Part shown: in pieces, positions 1-8,642 of the stretch
How positions within the stretch are numbered: position 1 is the stretch's first letter
Layout of the letters: each line of letters starts with the position of its first letter
Assembly (NCBI RefSeq): GCF_025244745.1
Contig: NZ_CP104213.1
Coordinates: 1,295,501-1,359,500, forward strand
Length of the DNA stretch: 64,000 nucleotides
Direction: 5' to 3'
Source of the DNA: Deinococcus rubellus
GTDB taxonomy: Bacteria > Deinococcota > Deinococci > Deinococcales > Deinococcaceae
Translations under genes and position numbers: made by a program
Notes under the pieces: model-generated
Told to the model about the DNA's origin: nothing
The model's database searches: none
What the model saw: only the letters and a program-made list of their open reading frames with translations

Positions 1-1
1 C

Positions 2-418
2 TTCAATCTGGGCAAACTGGGCGCGCGGGCTGTGTCGTACCATCCGGAGTGGTACGTCTCTGCGTTCTTGCCTGCCGACCGCCTGATGGTGGAGTGGGAG
101 TTGCCCCACCTTGACCTCACTGAACCGGACCTGGCTGGACCGGACCTCCTGGGGCAGCACTCCCAGCCCGTTCCCGTACCCGGCCAACCCAGAGTGCTGA
201 AAGCGCAGGGTCAGGCTCCCGGTGTGCCTGATTTGAGTGCCGACGCGCCCAGCCTGCTGGCCGAGGTGCCGCTCGACGCCTTCGCACTGCCCGACCCGCT
301 GCCGCTGGCCTGGCGGCTGGCGCTGCGGGAAGTGCTGGGCCACTACCTCGGCGTGGGCTACGCCGTCACCGACCTGTTGCGGCAGGGGGAGCGGGCGTTT
401 TACCTGCTGGAGCGCTAA
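2..418 (+). CDS. GNAT-like acetyltransferase, C-terminal part (5' end outside window)
   Basis: The reading frame is open from the first bases and ends in TAA, so this is the 3' part of a gene that starts upstream. The fragment begins with a segment ending KLGARAVSYHPEWY and continues with LPADRLMVEWEL. That resembles the C-terminal half of predicted GNAT acetyltransferases of the COG3375 type, where a 'DRL.VEW' strand is conserved. The middle (about residues 45-85) is Pro/Leu-rich and looks like a lineage insert, and the end (LREVLGHYLGVGYAVTDLL) is helical. The acetyl-CoA loop would lie in the missing part, so substrate cannot be guessed. A GTG at position 32 could be mistaken for a start but conserved sequence precedes it. 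Confidence 0.6.
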   Translation, partial: FNLGKLGARAVSYHPEWYVSAFLPADRLMVEWELPHLDLTEPDLAGPDLLGQHSQPVPVPGQPRVLKAQGQAPGVPDLSADAPSLLAEVPLDAFALPDPLPLAWRLALREVLGHYLGVGYAVTDLLRQGERAFYLLER

Positions 419-437
419 CCGCCCAGCTACGGACGAC

Positions 438-1088
<651 letters not shown>

Positions 1089-1115
1089 ACGGATATGCTA
1101 GCGCCCCCGCCTGAG

Positions 1116-1161
1116 CGAATGGACCGGAAGCCTTGAGCGGGGCTTGGTGTGGGTCCATTCG
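1116..1161 (-). terminator. Nested inverted repeat between two minus-strand genes
   Basis: A perfect 10-bp inverted repeat (CGAATGGACC at 1116-1125 and its complement at 1152-1161) encloses a second 5-bp stem (AAGCC/GGCTT). It sits just past the stop of the MntA-HepT gene and upstream of the DUF697 gene. There is no clear U-tract, so it may be an mRNA-end structure or regulatory hairpin rather than a classical intrinsic terminator. Confidence 0.45.
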
Positions 1162-1177
1162 GGTCAATCTGGCTGGA

Positions 1178-1867
1178 TCAGTCCTCGCCCGCCCGGGTCA
1201 GTTGCTCCAGCACAGGCCGCAGCGCCGGGAACTCGCGGGTGGCGCTGACCCACACCAGTGCCGGATCAAGGCCAAAATAGTCGTGGGCCACCATGTTCCG
1301 CACGTCGCGCAGGGTGGCCCAGGGCACCTCGGGGTGGAGGTCTTGCAGGTGCTGGGGCAGGTACTTGGTGCCCTCCCCGATGCGCAGCAGCCGCAGCAGC
1401 GCGGCGTCAAAGCGCAGCGGGTCGGTTCGGAAGCTCTCCAGCGTCTGCCCGGCGGTGATCCGGCGCAGGGCGTCAATGTCGGCGCTCAGTTCGGAGAGCC
1501 GCCACTTCCACCGCTTGCGGCCAGCGCAGGGCGGGTGGAGTTGCGGCTCCAGCGCGTCCACGCTGTCAAGCAGCACTTCGCGCTTCAGTGGCGGCTTGAG
1601 GGCCGCTTCGGTCACGGCGTCGGTGCGGTGGCCCAGTAACCGCTCGAAAAACTCGCGGGCGCGTGCCAGCGTCAGCAGCCCGGCTTCCGGCGCAAGGTCG
1701 AGCAGCACGTCCACGTCCGACTCGGCCCCAGCTTCCTGGCGCGCCACCGAGCCGAAGACCCGCACCCGCGTCACGCCCAGATTGCGCCACTCTCCCTCCC
1801 GCTCGCGGATCAGGCTCAGGACGGTGGCGAGGTCTGGACGAATTTCTTTGAAGTTCGGCCCGGTCAT
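1178..1867 (-). CDS. Single-chain MntA-HepT-like protein (nucleotidyltransferase antitoxin fused to HEPN toxin)
   Basis: 229 aa with two domains normally encoded by separate genes of type VII toxin-antitoxin systems. Residues about 1-100 are a minimal nucleotidyltransferase with the GSX10DXD signature (Gly39-Ser40, Asp51, Asp53) and a candidate third Asp (Asp83). Residues about 118-225 are a HepT/HEPN helical domain with the RX4HXY RNase motif (Arg190, His195, Tyr197). In characterised pairs MntA adds AMP to the Tyr of that motif and silences HepT RNase activity; here both would lie on one chain, joined by a Pro-containing linker near 104-118. A TATCCT -10 box 7 nt before the ATG suggests leaderless expression. 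All key residues are present. Whether it is a self-silenced toxin, or a fusion that has lost toxicity, cannot be told from sequence. Confidence 0.82.
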   Translation of the reverse strand: MTGPNFKEIRPDLATVLSLIREREGEWRNLGVTRVRVFGSVARQEAGAESDVDVLLDLAPEAGLLTLARAREFFERLLGHRTDAVTEAALKPPLKREVLLDSVDALEPQLHPPCAGRKRWKWRLSELSADIDALRRITAGQTLESFRTDPLRFDAALLRLLRIGEGTKYLPQHLQDLHPEVPWATLRDVRNMVAHDYFGLDPALVWVSATREFPALRPVLEQLTRAGED

Positions 1868-1899
1868 GTCCCACAGGATAGTGCGGTCATGACCCGAAC

Positions 1900-1929
1900 A
1901 GCCCCGACCGGCGGGTGCGGGTCGGGGCT
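1900..1929 (-). terminator. Hairpin terminator after the M16 peptidase gene
   Basis: A perfect 10-bp stem (AGCCCCGACC at 1900-1909, complement at 1920-1929) with a 10-nt loop lies 35 bp past the stop of the peptidase gene and just upstream of the MntA-HepT promoter. No strong U-tract follows, so Rho-independent action is likely but not certain. Confidence 0.55.
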
Positions 1930-1964
1930 GGAGAGGCTGGGTGACTACCGTGAGACTTGAAGCC

Positions 1965-4883
1965 TCAGATGCTCTGCACCTCGAAAGTCAGGCCCTGCGC
2001 TGCCGTCTCGGGATTGGGATCGCGGCCTGACAGGGTGGCGTAGGTGGCCTGCGGGGGCGTGAGGTAGGTGGCCTGCACCCGCCGCAGGTCGTCCAGCGTC
2101 ACCCGCATCAGGCGGGCCTTGTAGTCTTCCTGAAGGTCGGCGCTGAAGCCTGCCAGATCGGAGAAGATGCGGCTGCGGGCCAGGCTGTCGGCGCTCAGCA
2201 GCGGGTCGAGCTGACGACTGGCGCTCAGTAGCGCCTCGGTCAGCTCGCGCTGGCTCAGCTCGCCGCCCAGGAAGTCGGCCACTCCGGCAAACACCTCGAA
2301 GGTGCGCCCGATGTGCGGGTCGCGGTAGCTGCTCATGCTGAACACGCCGCTGCGCGGGTCGAACGAGGCGCTGCCGCCGTAGGCCCCACCCTTCTCGCGC
2401 AGCTCCTTGAGCAGATACTCGGTTCTCAGCAACTTGCTGAGCGCCAGCAGCGCCGGGCTGTCGGCGTGAACGAACGGCACGCTGGCAAACGCCACAGCGT
2501 TGTAGGCCACTGGCGTATCGGCGGTGCGCGCCTGCGGGATACGCGGGGCCAGCGCCGGGGTGTAGGTTTGCCGGGCCGCGCCGCTGAAGAGGTCTGCCAG
2601 CGGCGCGAGGTCGAGGTCAAGGTCGCTTTCGGTGGCGCTCACGGCAATCCGGGCGCGGGCGGCCAGGATCACGGCGGTCAGTGCTTCCAGGCGGGCGCGC
2701 AGCTCGGCCCAGTGGCCCTCGGCCTGCCACGCCTGCAATCTTTTGAAGGCGGTAAATCCGCCCTGGCGCTCATCCAGTGCTTCCAGTGGGCTGATCTGCG
2801 CCCCGGCCAGAGTAGAGGCGTAGGCCGAGCCGTTGCCGACGATCCCCGAGCGCATGCCCGCGACCCGCTGGTTGACCAGTTGCGAGAGGCGCTCGTCGCT
2901 GAATTTCGGCTCGGCGATCACGCCCTTGAGCAGCTCGACCAGCGCACCTTTGTTGCGCGAGAGCGCCTTGCCGCTGAAGGTCAGGCTGATGCGAACGGCG
3001 TCCAGGTCGTCCGGGCTGCTGCCCTTGCCCGCCGAGGCGCTGATGCCGCCGGTCACGGCCTCGATGCGGCGGGCCAGCGCCACCTCGTCCAGGCCTGCCG
3101 CGCCGTTCCGGGTCACCGCGTAGGCGTAGAAGGGCAGCAGGTCGAGTTGGTCCTGGCTCAGCTCCGGCAGCGGCAGTTGCACGTCCAGGTAGACCAGGCC
3201 CCCAGTGGGCTGGGCCGCGCGGTAGAGGTCGGCGCTGGGCTGCTGTTCGTGGCTGTAGCTGGGGCGCGGCACGCTGAGGGTCACATCGTTCAGGCCCAGG
3301 CTGGGCAGCAGCGAGTGGTCGTCCGCCGGGGCGTTTTGCAGCGCCAGGGCGTCCTCGACGATGGCGGCGCGGTCTGCGTCGGTCAGGTTCGCGCCGAGAC
3401 GGGTCACCATTGCCCGCTCGGCCTCGGCCTGCTGGTCCTGCATGGCTGGGTCGGGCGTCAGGGTCAGGGTGACCCGGTGCGGGTTCTCCAATAGCCACTC
3501 ACGGATCATCGGCTCGAAGACCCGGCCCGCCTTGCGCTCGGCACTCAACTTATCCAATTCGGTGGCCAGATTGAGGCTCGCCACCGGGTCGCCGCCGTAG
3601 AGCCACGGATTGACCACCGCGAACAGCAGCTTCAGGGCGTAGGGCGTGCCCGCGTTGCTCACCTCGCGCTGGGCGATCTCGAACTGGTGCAGGGCGCTGT
3701 CGATCAGGGCGTCATCTAAGCCCTCGCGTTCGATCTGCGCCAGGGTCTCCAGCACCAGCGCCTCCACTTTGGGCGCGTTCCCGGCGCTCAGCCCCTTGAG
3801 GCCCGCCCCGAAGGCCGCCTCGCGGAAGTTGTCGTGGTAGCCGCTGCCGTCGGCCAGGGCGCTGCCCAGCCCCGAATCGATCAGCGGTTTGTAGAGCGGG
3901 GCCGCCGGGTTGCCCAGCAGCACCTCGCTCAGCACGCTCCACTTGAGGTTGTCGTAGGCCTGGTAGGTCGGCGTGACTTTCCAGGCCACCACCACCTGCG
4001 CGCCGCGCTCGATGTCGGTGGACGGGTAGCGCACTTCCTCGCGGCGCGGCGACTCGAAGTTCGGCTGGTCGGGAATCTGCACGTCGAGTTCGTTGGGCCC
4101 GAACTGACTCATCACGTCCGTCTCGATGGTATTCAGCAGATCGGTGAGCGGCATCTGCCCGTAGCTGTAGAAAAAGGCGTTGGACGGGTGGTAGTGCGCC
4201 GCGTGGAAGGCCTTGAGGTCGTCGTGGGTCAGGTCGGGGATGTTGGCCGGTTCGCCGCCGGAGTTGTTGGCGTAGGTCAGATCGGGGTAGAGGGCCTTGC
4301 CGAGTGCTTTGTACATCACCATGCCGGGGCTGGCCATCGCGCCCTTCATCTCGTTGTAGACGACACCCTGCATCTTCAGTTCGCTCTTCGGGTCGGCGGG
4401 ATCGGCATTCTCGAAGCGGTGGCCGTCGCGCAGAAAGCTGAAACGGCTCAGGCGCGGGAAGAAGGCGGCGTCGAGGTAGATGCCCAGCAGGTTGCCGAAG
4501 TCCTGCGGATTGCGCGTCGAGAACAGGTAGGTCGTCCAGTCCGCTGCCGTCATGGCGTTCATGAAGGTGTTGAGCGAGCGCGGGATCATGGCGAAGAACG
4601 GGTCCGAGACCGGGTAGCGCTTCGATCCCATCAGGGCGATGTGCTCCAGGATGTGCGGCACGCCGGTGCTGTCTTTGGGCACGGTGGGAAAGGTCACGGC
4701 GAAAGCGGCGTTCTCGTCGGCACGTGCGATATGGATGTGGCGGCTGCCGAGGTCGTGGCGCAGCTCCACATACGTCGCGGCGGTGTCGGGCAGCGCTTCT
4801 ACGCGCTCGACGGTGTAGCGGCCCAGGCGCTCGCCCACGCGCGGGAGAGAAGCGGTCAGGTCACTTGAAGCTGAAATGGTCAT
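1965..4883 (-). CDS. M16C (presequence-protease-like) zinc metallopeptidase
   Basis: 972 aa from the chosen ATG. The inverted zinc motif HXXEH (HILEH) stands about residue 80 of the N-terminal quarter, followed by the conserved NTFMNAMTAADWTTY segment typical of PreP/insulysin-class M16C enzymes. Length (about 970 aa) fits the single-chain, four-domain clamshell type that degrades short unstructured peptides. No signal peptide is seen, so it is probably cytoplasmic. The frame is open 36 codons further upstream, but a TAGACT -10 box lies exactly 7 nt before the internal ATG used here, so the longer start is unlikely. The gene stands alone on its strand. Confidence 0.9.
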   Translation of the reverse strand: MTISASSDLTASLPRVGERLGRYTVERVEALPDTAATYVELRHDLGSRHIHIARADENAAFAVTFPTVPKDSTGVPHILEHIALMGSKRYPVSDPFFAMIPRSLNTFMNAMTAADWTTYLFSTRNPQDFGNLLGIYLDAAFFPRLSRFSFLRDGHRFENADPADPKSELKMQGVVYNEMKGAMASPGMVMYKALGKALYPDLTYANNSGGEPANIPDLTHDDLKAFHAAHYHPSNAFFYSYGQMPLTDLLNTIETDVMSQFGPNELDVQIPDQPNFESPRREEVRYPSTDIERGAQVVVAWKVTPTYQAYDNLKWSVLSEVLLGNPAAPLYKPLIDSGLGSALADGSGYHDNFREAAFGAGLKGLSAGNAPKVEALVLETLAQIEREGLDDALIDSALHQFEIAQREVSNAGTPYALKLLFAVVNPWLYGGDPVASLNLATELDKLSAERKAGRVFEPMIREWLLENPHRVTLTLTPDPAMQDQQAEAERAMVTRLGANLTDADRAAIVEDALALQNAPADDHSLLPSLGLNDVTLSVPRPSYSHEQQPSADLYRAAQPTGGLVYLDVQLPLPELSQDQLDLLPFYAYAVTRNGAAGLDEVALARRIEAVTGGISASAGKGSSPDDLDAVRISLTFSGKALSRNKGALVELLKGVIAEPKFSDERLSQLVNQRVAGMRSGIVGNGSAYASTLAGAQISPLEALDERQGGFTAFKRLQAWQAEGHWAELRARLEALTAVILAARARIAVSATESDLDLDLAPLADLFSGAARQTYTPALAPRIPQARTADTPVAYNAVAFASVPFVHADSPALLALSKLLRTEYLLKELREKGGAYGGSASFDPRSGVFSMSSYRDPHIGRTFEVFAGVADFLGGELSQRELTEALLSASRQLDPLLSADSLARSRIFSDLAGFSADLQEDYKARLMRVTLDDLRRVQATYLTPPQATYATLSGRDPNPETAAQGLTFEVQSI

Positions 4884-5008
4884 GGCGAGAAGTCTAGCGC
4901 CGGGTGGCCGCCCCGAAGGCAGCTTTGCTGACGCTGGCGCTTGCCTGAGGACAGGCGACTCAGCAGACCGCGTATCGGCACTCACCCGCACCCGCTAAAC
5001 TGCCCTCC

Positions 5009-6121
5009 ATGAACCGACTGTTTCCCGCCCTCGTCGGGGCGACGCTGCTCCTGAGTGCCTGCGGCAGCGGCAGCACGCCGAGCGCCACGCCAACCTCCAG
5101 CCGAGATCTGCTGGGTTTCAGCAGCGCGTCGCTGGGCACCGCCTATGTGGGCGAGAGCTACAGCGGCAGCGTCGCGCCATTGGGCGGCACCGGCCCCTAC
5201 AGCGTGCGCCTCACCAGCGGCACGCTGCCTGACGGCCTCAAATTCTCGGGCGGCAGCAGCGCCAGCATCAGCGGCACGCCGACAGCCACCGGCAGCGCCA
5301 CCTTCAGTCTGGAAGTCGTCGACGCCAACCTCAGTGTCAAGTCCCAGACGTTTAACCTGTCGGTGGCCGAACTGCCGCCGCTCGATTTCGTGCCCAAGCT
5401 GCCCGGCGGCGAGCTGCGCGGCGAGACCCGCATTCCGCTGAATGTCCAGGGACCGCGCGGGGTGCGGGCTGCCCACTTCACCTGGGTCTTGCCCGACAAC
5501 GCCCAGGTGACCGGTGTGCAGTCGCTTGGCGGCACCGACGCGGGCCGCCCCATCGTGTTCTGGAAGCAGAGCGGGCACAACCTGATCCTCGATTTCGGCT
5601 TCCGGCTGCCGCCCAAGAACGCCTCCCAGGTCGCCATGATCAGCCTCAAGCCGTCCAACAACCAGCCGCTGACGCTGGTCCCGGTCGCCTCCGGCTCGAC
5701 CAGCTTCGTGCTGGCTCTGGACGGCGCAGGCAAGGTGCTGCGCGAGGTCAAGCCGCAGGAAGTCAAACCGCCGAACGCAGCGGGTCCGGCAATACAGCAG
5801 CCGGTCAGTCCGGTTCCCGCTGCAAGTGACAGCGCCGCGCCCGCTCCGCAGACCAGCCCGGACAAGGCGGCGGACCCGGCCAAGCCCGCCGACCCGGTGA
5901 AGGCTGAGCCAGCTCCCACCGCTCCGGCCGTCCCCGACCCCGTTGCCCAGCCCCCCGGCGACACGGCCCCGCCAGTCACCGGTCCATCCAAAGCTGATCC
6001 GGTTAACCCTGAGCCAGCCATTCCTGATCTGGCCCCCACCGACCCAGCCCCCACCGACCCAGTCCCCGTCGACCCAGCTCCTGTCAAGACAGACCCGGCC
6101 ACCTCCGGAGACGGCAAATGA
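5009..6121 (+). CDS. Lipoprotein with putative Ig (He_PIG) domain and a cohesin-like region
   Basis: 370 aa. An N-terminal lipoprotein signal (lipobox LSAC, Cys about 18) predicts membrane anchoring outside the cytoplasm. Residues about 30-120 form a putative Ig/cadherin-like He_PIG domain (GTGPYSVRL, SGTPTATG). Residues about 125-250 show the strand pattern of a cohesin-like beta-sandwich (RIPLNVQG, GVRAAHFTWVLPD, QVAMISLKP, a TSFVLAL end). The last 110 residues are Pro/Ala/Asp repeats, probably a wall-spanning stalk. The gene starts 7 nt after a TAAACT box (leaderless) and overlaps the next gene by ATGA. A dockerin is encoded two genes downstream, which makes the cohesin reading attractive, but cohesin assignment is by pattern only. 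Confidence 0.72.
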   Translation: MNRLFPALVGATLLLSACGSGSTPSATPTSSRDLLGFSSASLGTAYVGESYSGSVAPLGGTGPYSVRLTSGTLPDGLKFSGGSSASISGTPTATGSATFSLEVVDANLSVKSQTFNLSVAELPPLDFVPKLPGGELRGETRIPLNVQGPRGVRAAHFTWVLPDNAQVTGVQSLGGTDAGRPIVFWKQSGHNLILDFGFRLPPKNASQVAMISLKPSNNQPLTLVPVASGSTSFVLALDGAGKVLREVKPQEVKPPNAAGPAIQQPVSPVPAASDSAAPAPQTSPDKAADPAKPADPVKAEPAPTAPAVPDPVAQPPGDTAPPVTGPSKADPVNPEPAIPDLAPTDPAPTDPVPVDPAPVKTDPATSGDGK

Positions 6122-7329
6122 AGCGCCATTTCCCCATTCGCCACTCTGTCAACGCCATGCTGCTGGGCCTGCTGACCCTGGCGGGAGCCACCTCCGCGCC
6201 GAGGCTGACGCTGGTGCAGCAGGCAGTCAAGGCCGACGTGATCGTGCGGGCCACTGTGGAAGCGCCGACCAGCGTGCAGGAGAACGGGCAGACCTGGACG
6301 GTATACCCGCTGACTGTTCTGGAAACGCTGGCGGGCGACGCCCAGGGCCTGCCGCAGTCGCAGAACAGGCCCAGCGTCTGGGTGCTCGGCGGCATTCAGG
6401 ATGGGCCGCTGCTGACTGGCGGTGAAATGATGCTGCTGCTTTACAAATCGCGCTACGACAGTCCGCTGGTGGGCTTCAACCAGGGGTTTTATCCAGTACA
6501 GGGCACGGGGAAGAGCAAGGTGGTTCTTAATCTGCCTGAAGGCACTCCCGGCGTGACCCCAGTTGCGCCCGCGCCGGGCAGTACCGCGCCGCAGGGAACC
6601 GTTGCTCCCACTGCCTTGCCTGCCAACGCTGTGCCTGCTGCGGCTCCGGTGAGCCCAGCGCCCACCACTTTGCCCCAGCTGACGCCCGCCCAGCCCAATC
6701 CAACCCTGCCGGGTTCAACGCAACCTGACCCGACCCAAACCAGTCCGGCCCAGCCCAGCGCGGCACCCGTGACGCCCCCCGCACCCGACCCGGCCACTGG
6801 CACGCCAGCTGAAGCCGCTGCTGTGACGCCGCCCGCCGCTGCGGCCCTGCCCCCCACTGCCCTCGACGAATCGGTCGCGGCCTCGGCTTCTCCGGCGTTG
6901 GCTCCTGCTGCTGCCACTGCTGCGCCGTCTGCCGCCCCAACTGGGCCAGCAGCGACGACCCCGGCCGCGCCCGGTCCGGCCCCGGCAGCTCCAGTCATTC
7001 CAGCTCTAGTCAGTCCGGCCAGTCCAGCCCCAGCCAACACGGCGGCCACACCCCCGGCTACCACGCCCACCGTTCCCAATCTTCCCGCTCCGGCAGGCTC
7101 GTTGCCCATCGGCTCGCCCGCACCGGCCCAAACAGACACGGCCCAGACCGGCACAGCCCAGTCCGACGCCACCCCGGTTCAGGCCGTGCCAGTGCTTCCT
7201 CAGCCTCTGGTTCCCGCACCCGCCGCTGCGCCTGCGACTGCTGTGCCTGCGGCTCCCTTACCCGGTCAGATGACGCTGGAAACCTTTCGCAAGACCGTGC
7301 TCGACGCGCGGGCCAAGGCGGGCAAGTGA
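6118..7329 (+). CDS. Secreted protein with long Pro/Ala-rich low-complexity region
   Basis: 403 aa. A signal peptide (about residues 1-27, MLLGLLTLAGATSA) is followed by a folded domain of about 110 residues (TLVQQAVKADVIVRATVEAP through GFYPVQGTG). About 230 residues of Pro/Ala/Thr/Gln-rich sequence follow, then a short helical C-terminus (MTLETFRKTVLDARAK). The middle probably forms an extended spacer. Start and stop overlap both neighbours by 4 nt, so it is translated with the lipoprotein and the dockerin protein. No named family is recognised for the N-terminal domain. Confidence 0.75.
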   Translation: MKRHFPIRHSVNAMLLGLLTLAGATSAPRLTLVQQAVKADVIVRATVEAPTSVQENGQTWTVYPLTVLETLAGDAQGLPQSQNRPSVWVLGGIQDGPLLTGGEMMLLLYKSRYDSPLVGFNQGFYPVQGTGKSKVVLNLPEGTPGVTPVAPAPGSTAPQGTVAPTALPANAVPAAAPVSPAPTTLPQLTPAQPNPTLPGSTQPDPTQTSPAQPSAAPVTPPAPDPATGTPAEAAAVTPPAAAALPPTALDESVAASASPALAPAAATAAPSAAPTGPAATTPAAPGPAPAAPVIPALVSPASPAPANTAATPPATTPTVPNLPAPAGSLPIGSPAPAQTDTAQTGTAQSDATPVQAVPVLPQPLVPAPAAAPATAVPAAPLPGQMTLETFRKTVLDARAKAGK

Positions 7330-7883
7330 AGCGCTGGATGGTGGTGGCCTGCCTGACGCTCGGCACAGGGTTACTGTCCGGCACAGTGCAGGCGGCCAGT
7401 TTTGCCAGTGTGCCGCTGCGGCCCGATGGTCAGGCGCTGCGGCAGGCGGTCCTCTCGGCGCTCGCGGCCCTCAGCAGCCCCGACTTTCCGGTGACGCTCG
7501 ACGACAGCGCCCAGGGCGGCGGAGCGCTGTTGGTGCTGGGCGGGAGTGTGCCGTTCAACCCCGACGTGTCGTCGCGCACCCTGACGGTTGCCGGGGTGCG
7601 GCGCACCGAGTTCAACCCCCAGGGGCCGGTGCCGCTCGTCCAGGCGGTGCGCGCCGAGATCGGCAGCTTGCTGGGCCTCACGGAATTCACGCCGCAAGCG
7701 GCCCGGCGCAAGCTCAGCGGAGCTGACGTGAACGGCGACGGCAAGGTTGATCTGACCGATCTGGCACTCCTGATGGGCAACTTCGGCAAGTCCGGCGGCG
7801 GGCTGCCTGGCGACCTCAACCGTGACGGCCGGGTGGACGAGAGCGACCTCAAGCTGTTCACCGACGAATACCGGATTCCCTGA
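7326..7883 (+). CDS. Exported protein with a type I-like dockerin domain
   Basis: 185 aa, GTG start overlapping the upstream stop (GTGA). An N-terminal signal peptide (about 1-24) precedes an unassigned domain of about 105 residues. The C-terminus is a two-repeat dockerin: DVNGDGKVDLTD and DLNRDGRVDESD are both complete EF-hand-like calcium loops, each followed by a helix (LALLMGNFG and LKLFTDEYR). In cellulosomes a dockerin binds a cohesin; non-cellulosomal pairs also exist. Third gene of a coupled operon whose first gene has a cohesin-like region, so the natural inference is that it docks onto that lipoprotein at the cell surface. No catalytic domain is visible. Confidence 0.85.
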   Translation: MKRWMVVACLTLGTGLLSGTVQAASFASVPLRPDGQALRQAVLSALAALSSPDFPVTLDDSAQGGGALLVLGGSVPFNPDVSSRTLTVAGVRRTEFNPQGPVPLVQAVRAEIGSLLGLTEFTPQAARRKLSGADVNGDGKVDLTDLALLMGNFGKSGGGLPGDLNRDGRVDESDLKLFTDEYRIP

Positions 7884-7899
7884 GCCATACTTGAAGGCC

Positions 7900-8115
7900 A
7901 TGAACGATATCCCTGAACCTGCCGCGCTGGGCACCATCGACCTGCAAGACTTCCTGAAGCTCAAAGGGCTGGTGGACACCGGGGGCGAGGCCAAATTCCG
8001 CGTCCAGAACGGTGAGGTCAAACTCAACGGCGAGATCGAGACGCGCCGCCGCAAGAAACTCCAGCGCGGCGACGTGGTCGAGATCCACGGCGTGGCCCAC
8101 CCAGTGGAGTGGTGA
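7900..8115 (+). CDS. S4-domain RNA-binding protein (YaaA/RlbA-like)
   Basis: 71 aa, a single S4 fold: IDLQDFLKLKGLVDTGGEAK, then VKLNGEIETRRRKKLQRGDVVEI, the usual size of stand-alone YaaA-type S4 proteins that bind structured RNA, probably rRNA or tRNA. The ATG used lies 16 nt after the dockerin gene; the frame upstream is open but gives no conserved sequence. The downstream DUF1684 gene begins inside this stop codon, so the two are co-translated. Confidence 0.85.
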   Translation: MNDIPEPAALGTIDLQDFLKLKGLVDTGGEAKFRVQNGEVKLNGEIETRRRKKLQRGDVVEIHGVAHPVEW

Positions 8116-8642
8116 GCCACCCGGCACAGCAGGACTGGCTGGGCAACTTAGAGGAGTTCCGCGCCCGCAAGGACACTTTCTTTCGCAGCGGACGCGGGCC
8201 TGTGAAAGATGTGGGCAGCTTTACTGGGCTGAGCTATTTTCCGCCCGACCCGGCCTGGAACCTGCGGCTGAAGGTGGACCGTCTGCCCGCTGCCGCCGTG
8301 ACGCTGGTCACCAGCACGCCCGGCGAGACCCAGTCTTTTATCACCTGGGGCACAGCCGAGTTGCCCGGCGGCGAGCGCCTGATCTTGTATGCCCGCGCGG
8401 ATGAGGTTGCCCCGGCGGCGCTGTTCGTGCCGTTCCGGGACGCGACCAGCGGCCACACCACCTACGGTGCGGGCCGCTACCTCGACGTGCCGCTCTTCGG
8501 CAATACTGCCGAACTGGATTTCAACCGCGCCTACCACCCCTACTGCGCTTACAGCGACGCCTGGACCTGCCCCCTGCCGCCTGCCGAGAACTGGCTGAGG
8601 AGCGCGGTGGGAGCAGGGGAGAAGCTGCCTGAGCTGCCTTAG
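8112..8642 (+). CDS. DUF1684 domain protein
   Basis: About 176 aa. The family's hallmark end is present: FNRAYHPYCAYSDAWTCPLPP, with the conserved Cys-Ala-Tyr and Cys-Pro-Leu-Pro-Pro blocks, plus GLSYFPPDPAWNL and the KDTFF start. Biochemical role unknown. Two tandem GTG codons (8109 and 8112) could start it; the second forms a GTGA overlap with the S4 gene stop and is preferred. Its TAG stop overlaps tail-to-tail with the stop of comF on the other strand. Confidence 0.85.
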   Translation: MSHPAQQDWLGNLEEFRARKDTFFRSGRGPVKDVGSFTGLSYFPPDPAWNLRLKVDRLPAAAVTLVTSTPGETQSFITWGTAELPGGERLILYARADEVAPAALFVPFRDATSGHTTYGAGRYLDVPLFGNTAELDFNRAYHPYCAYSDAWTCPLPPAENWLRSAVGAGEKLPELP

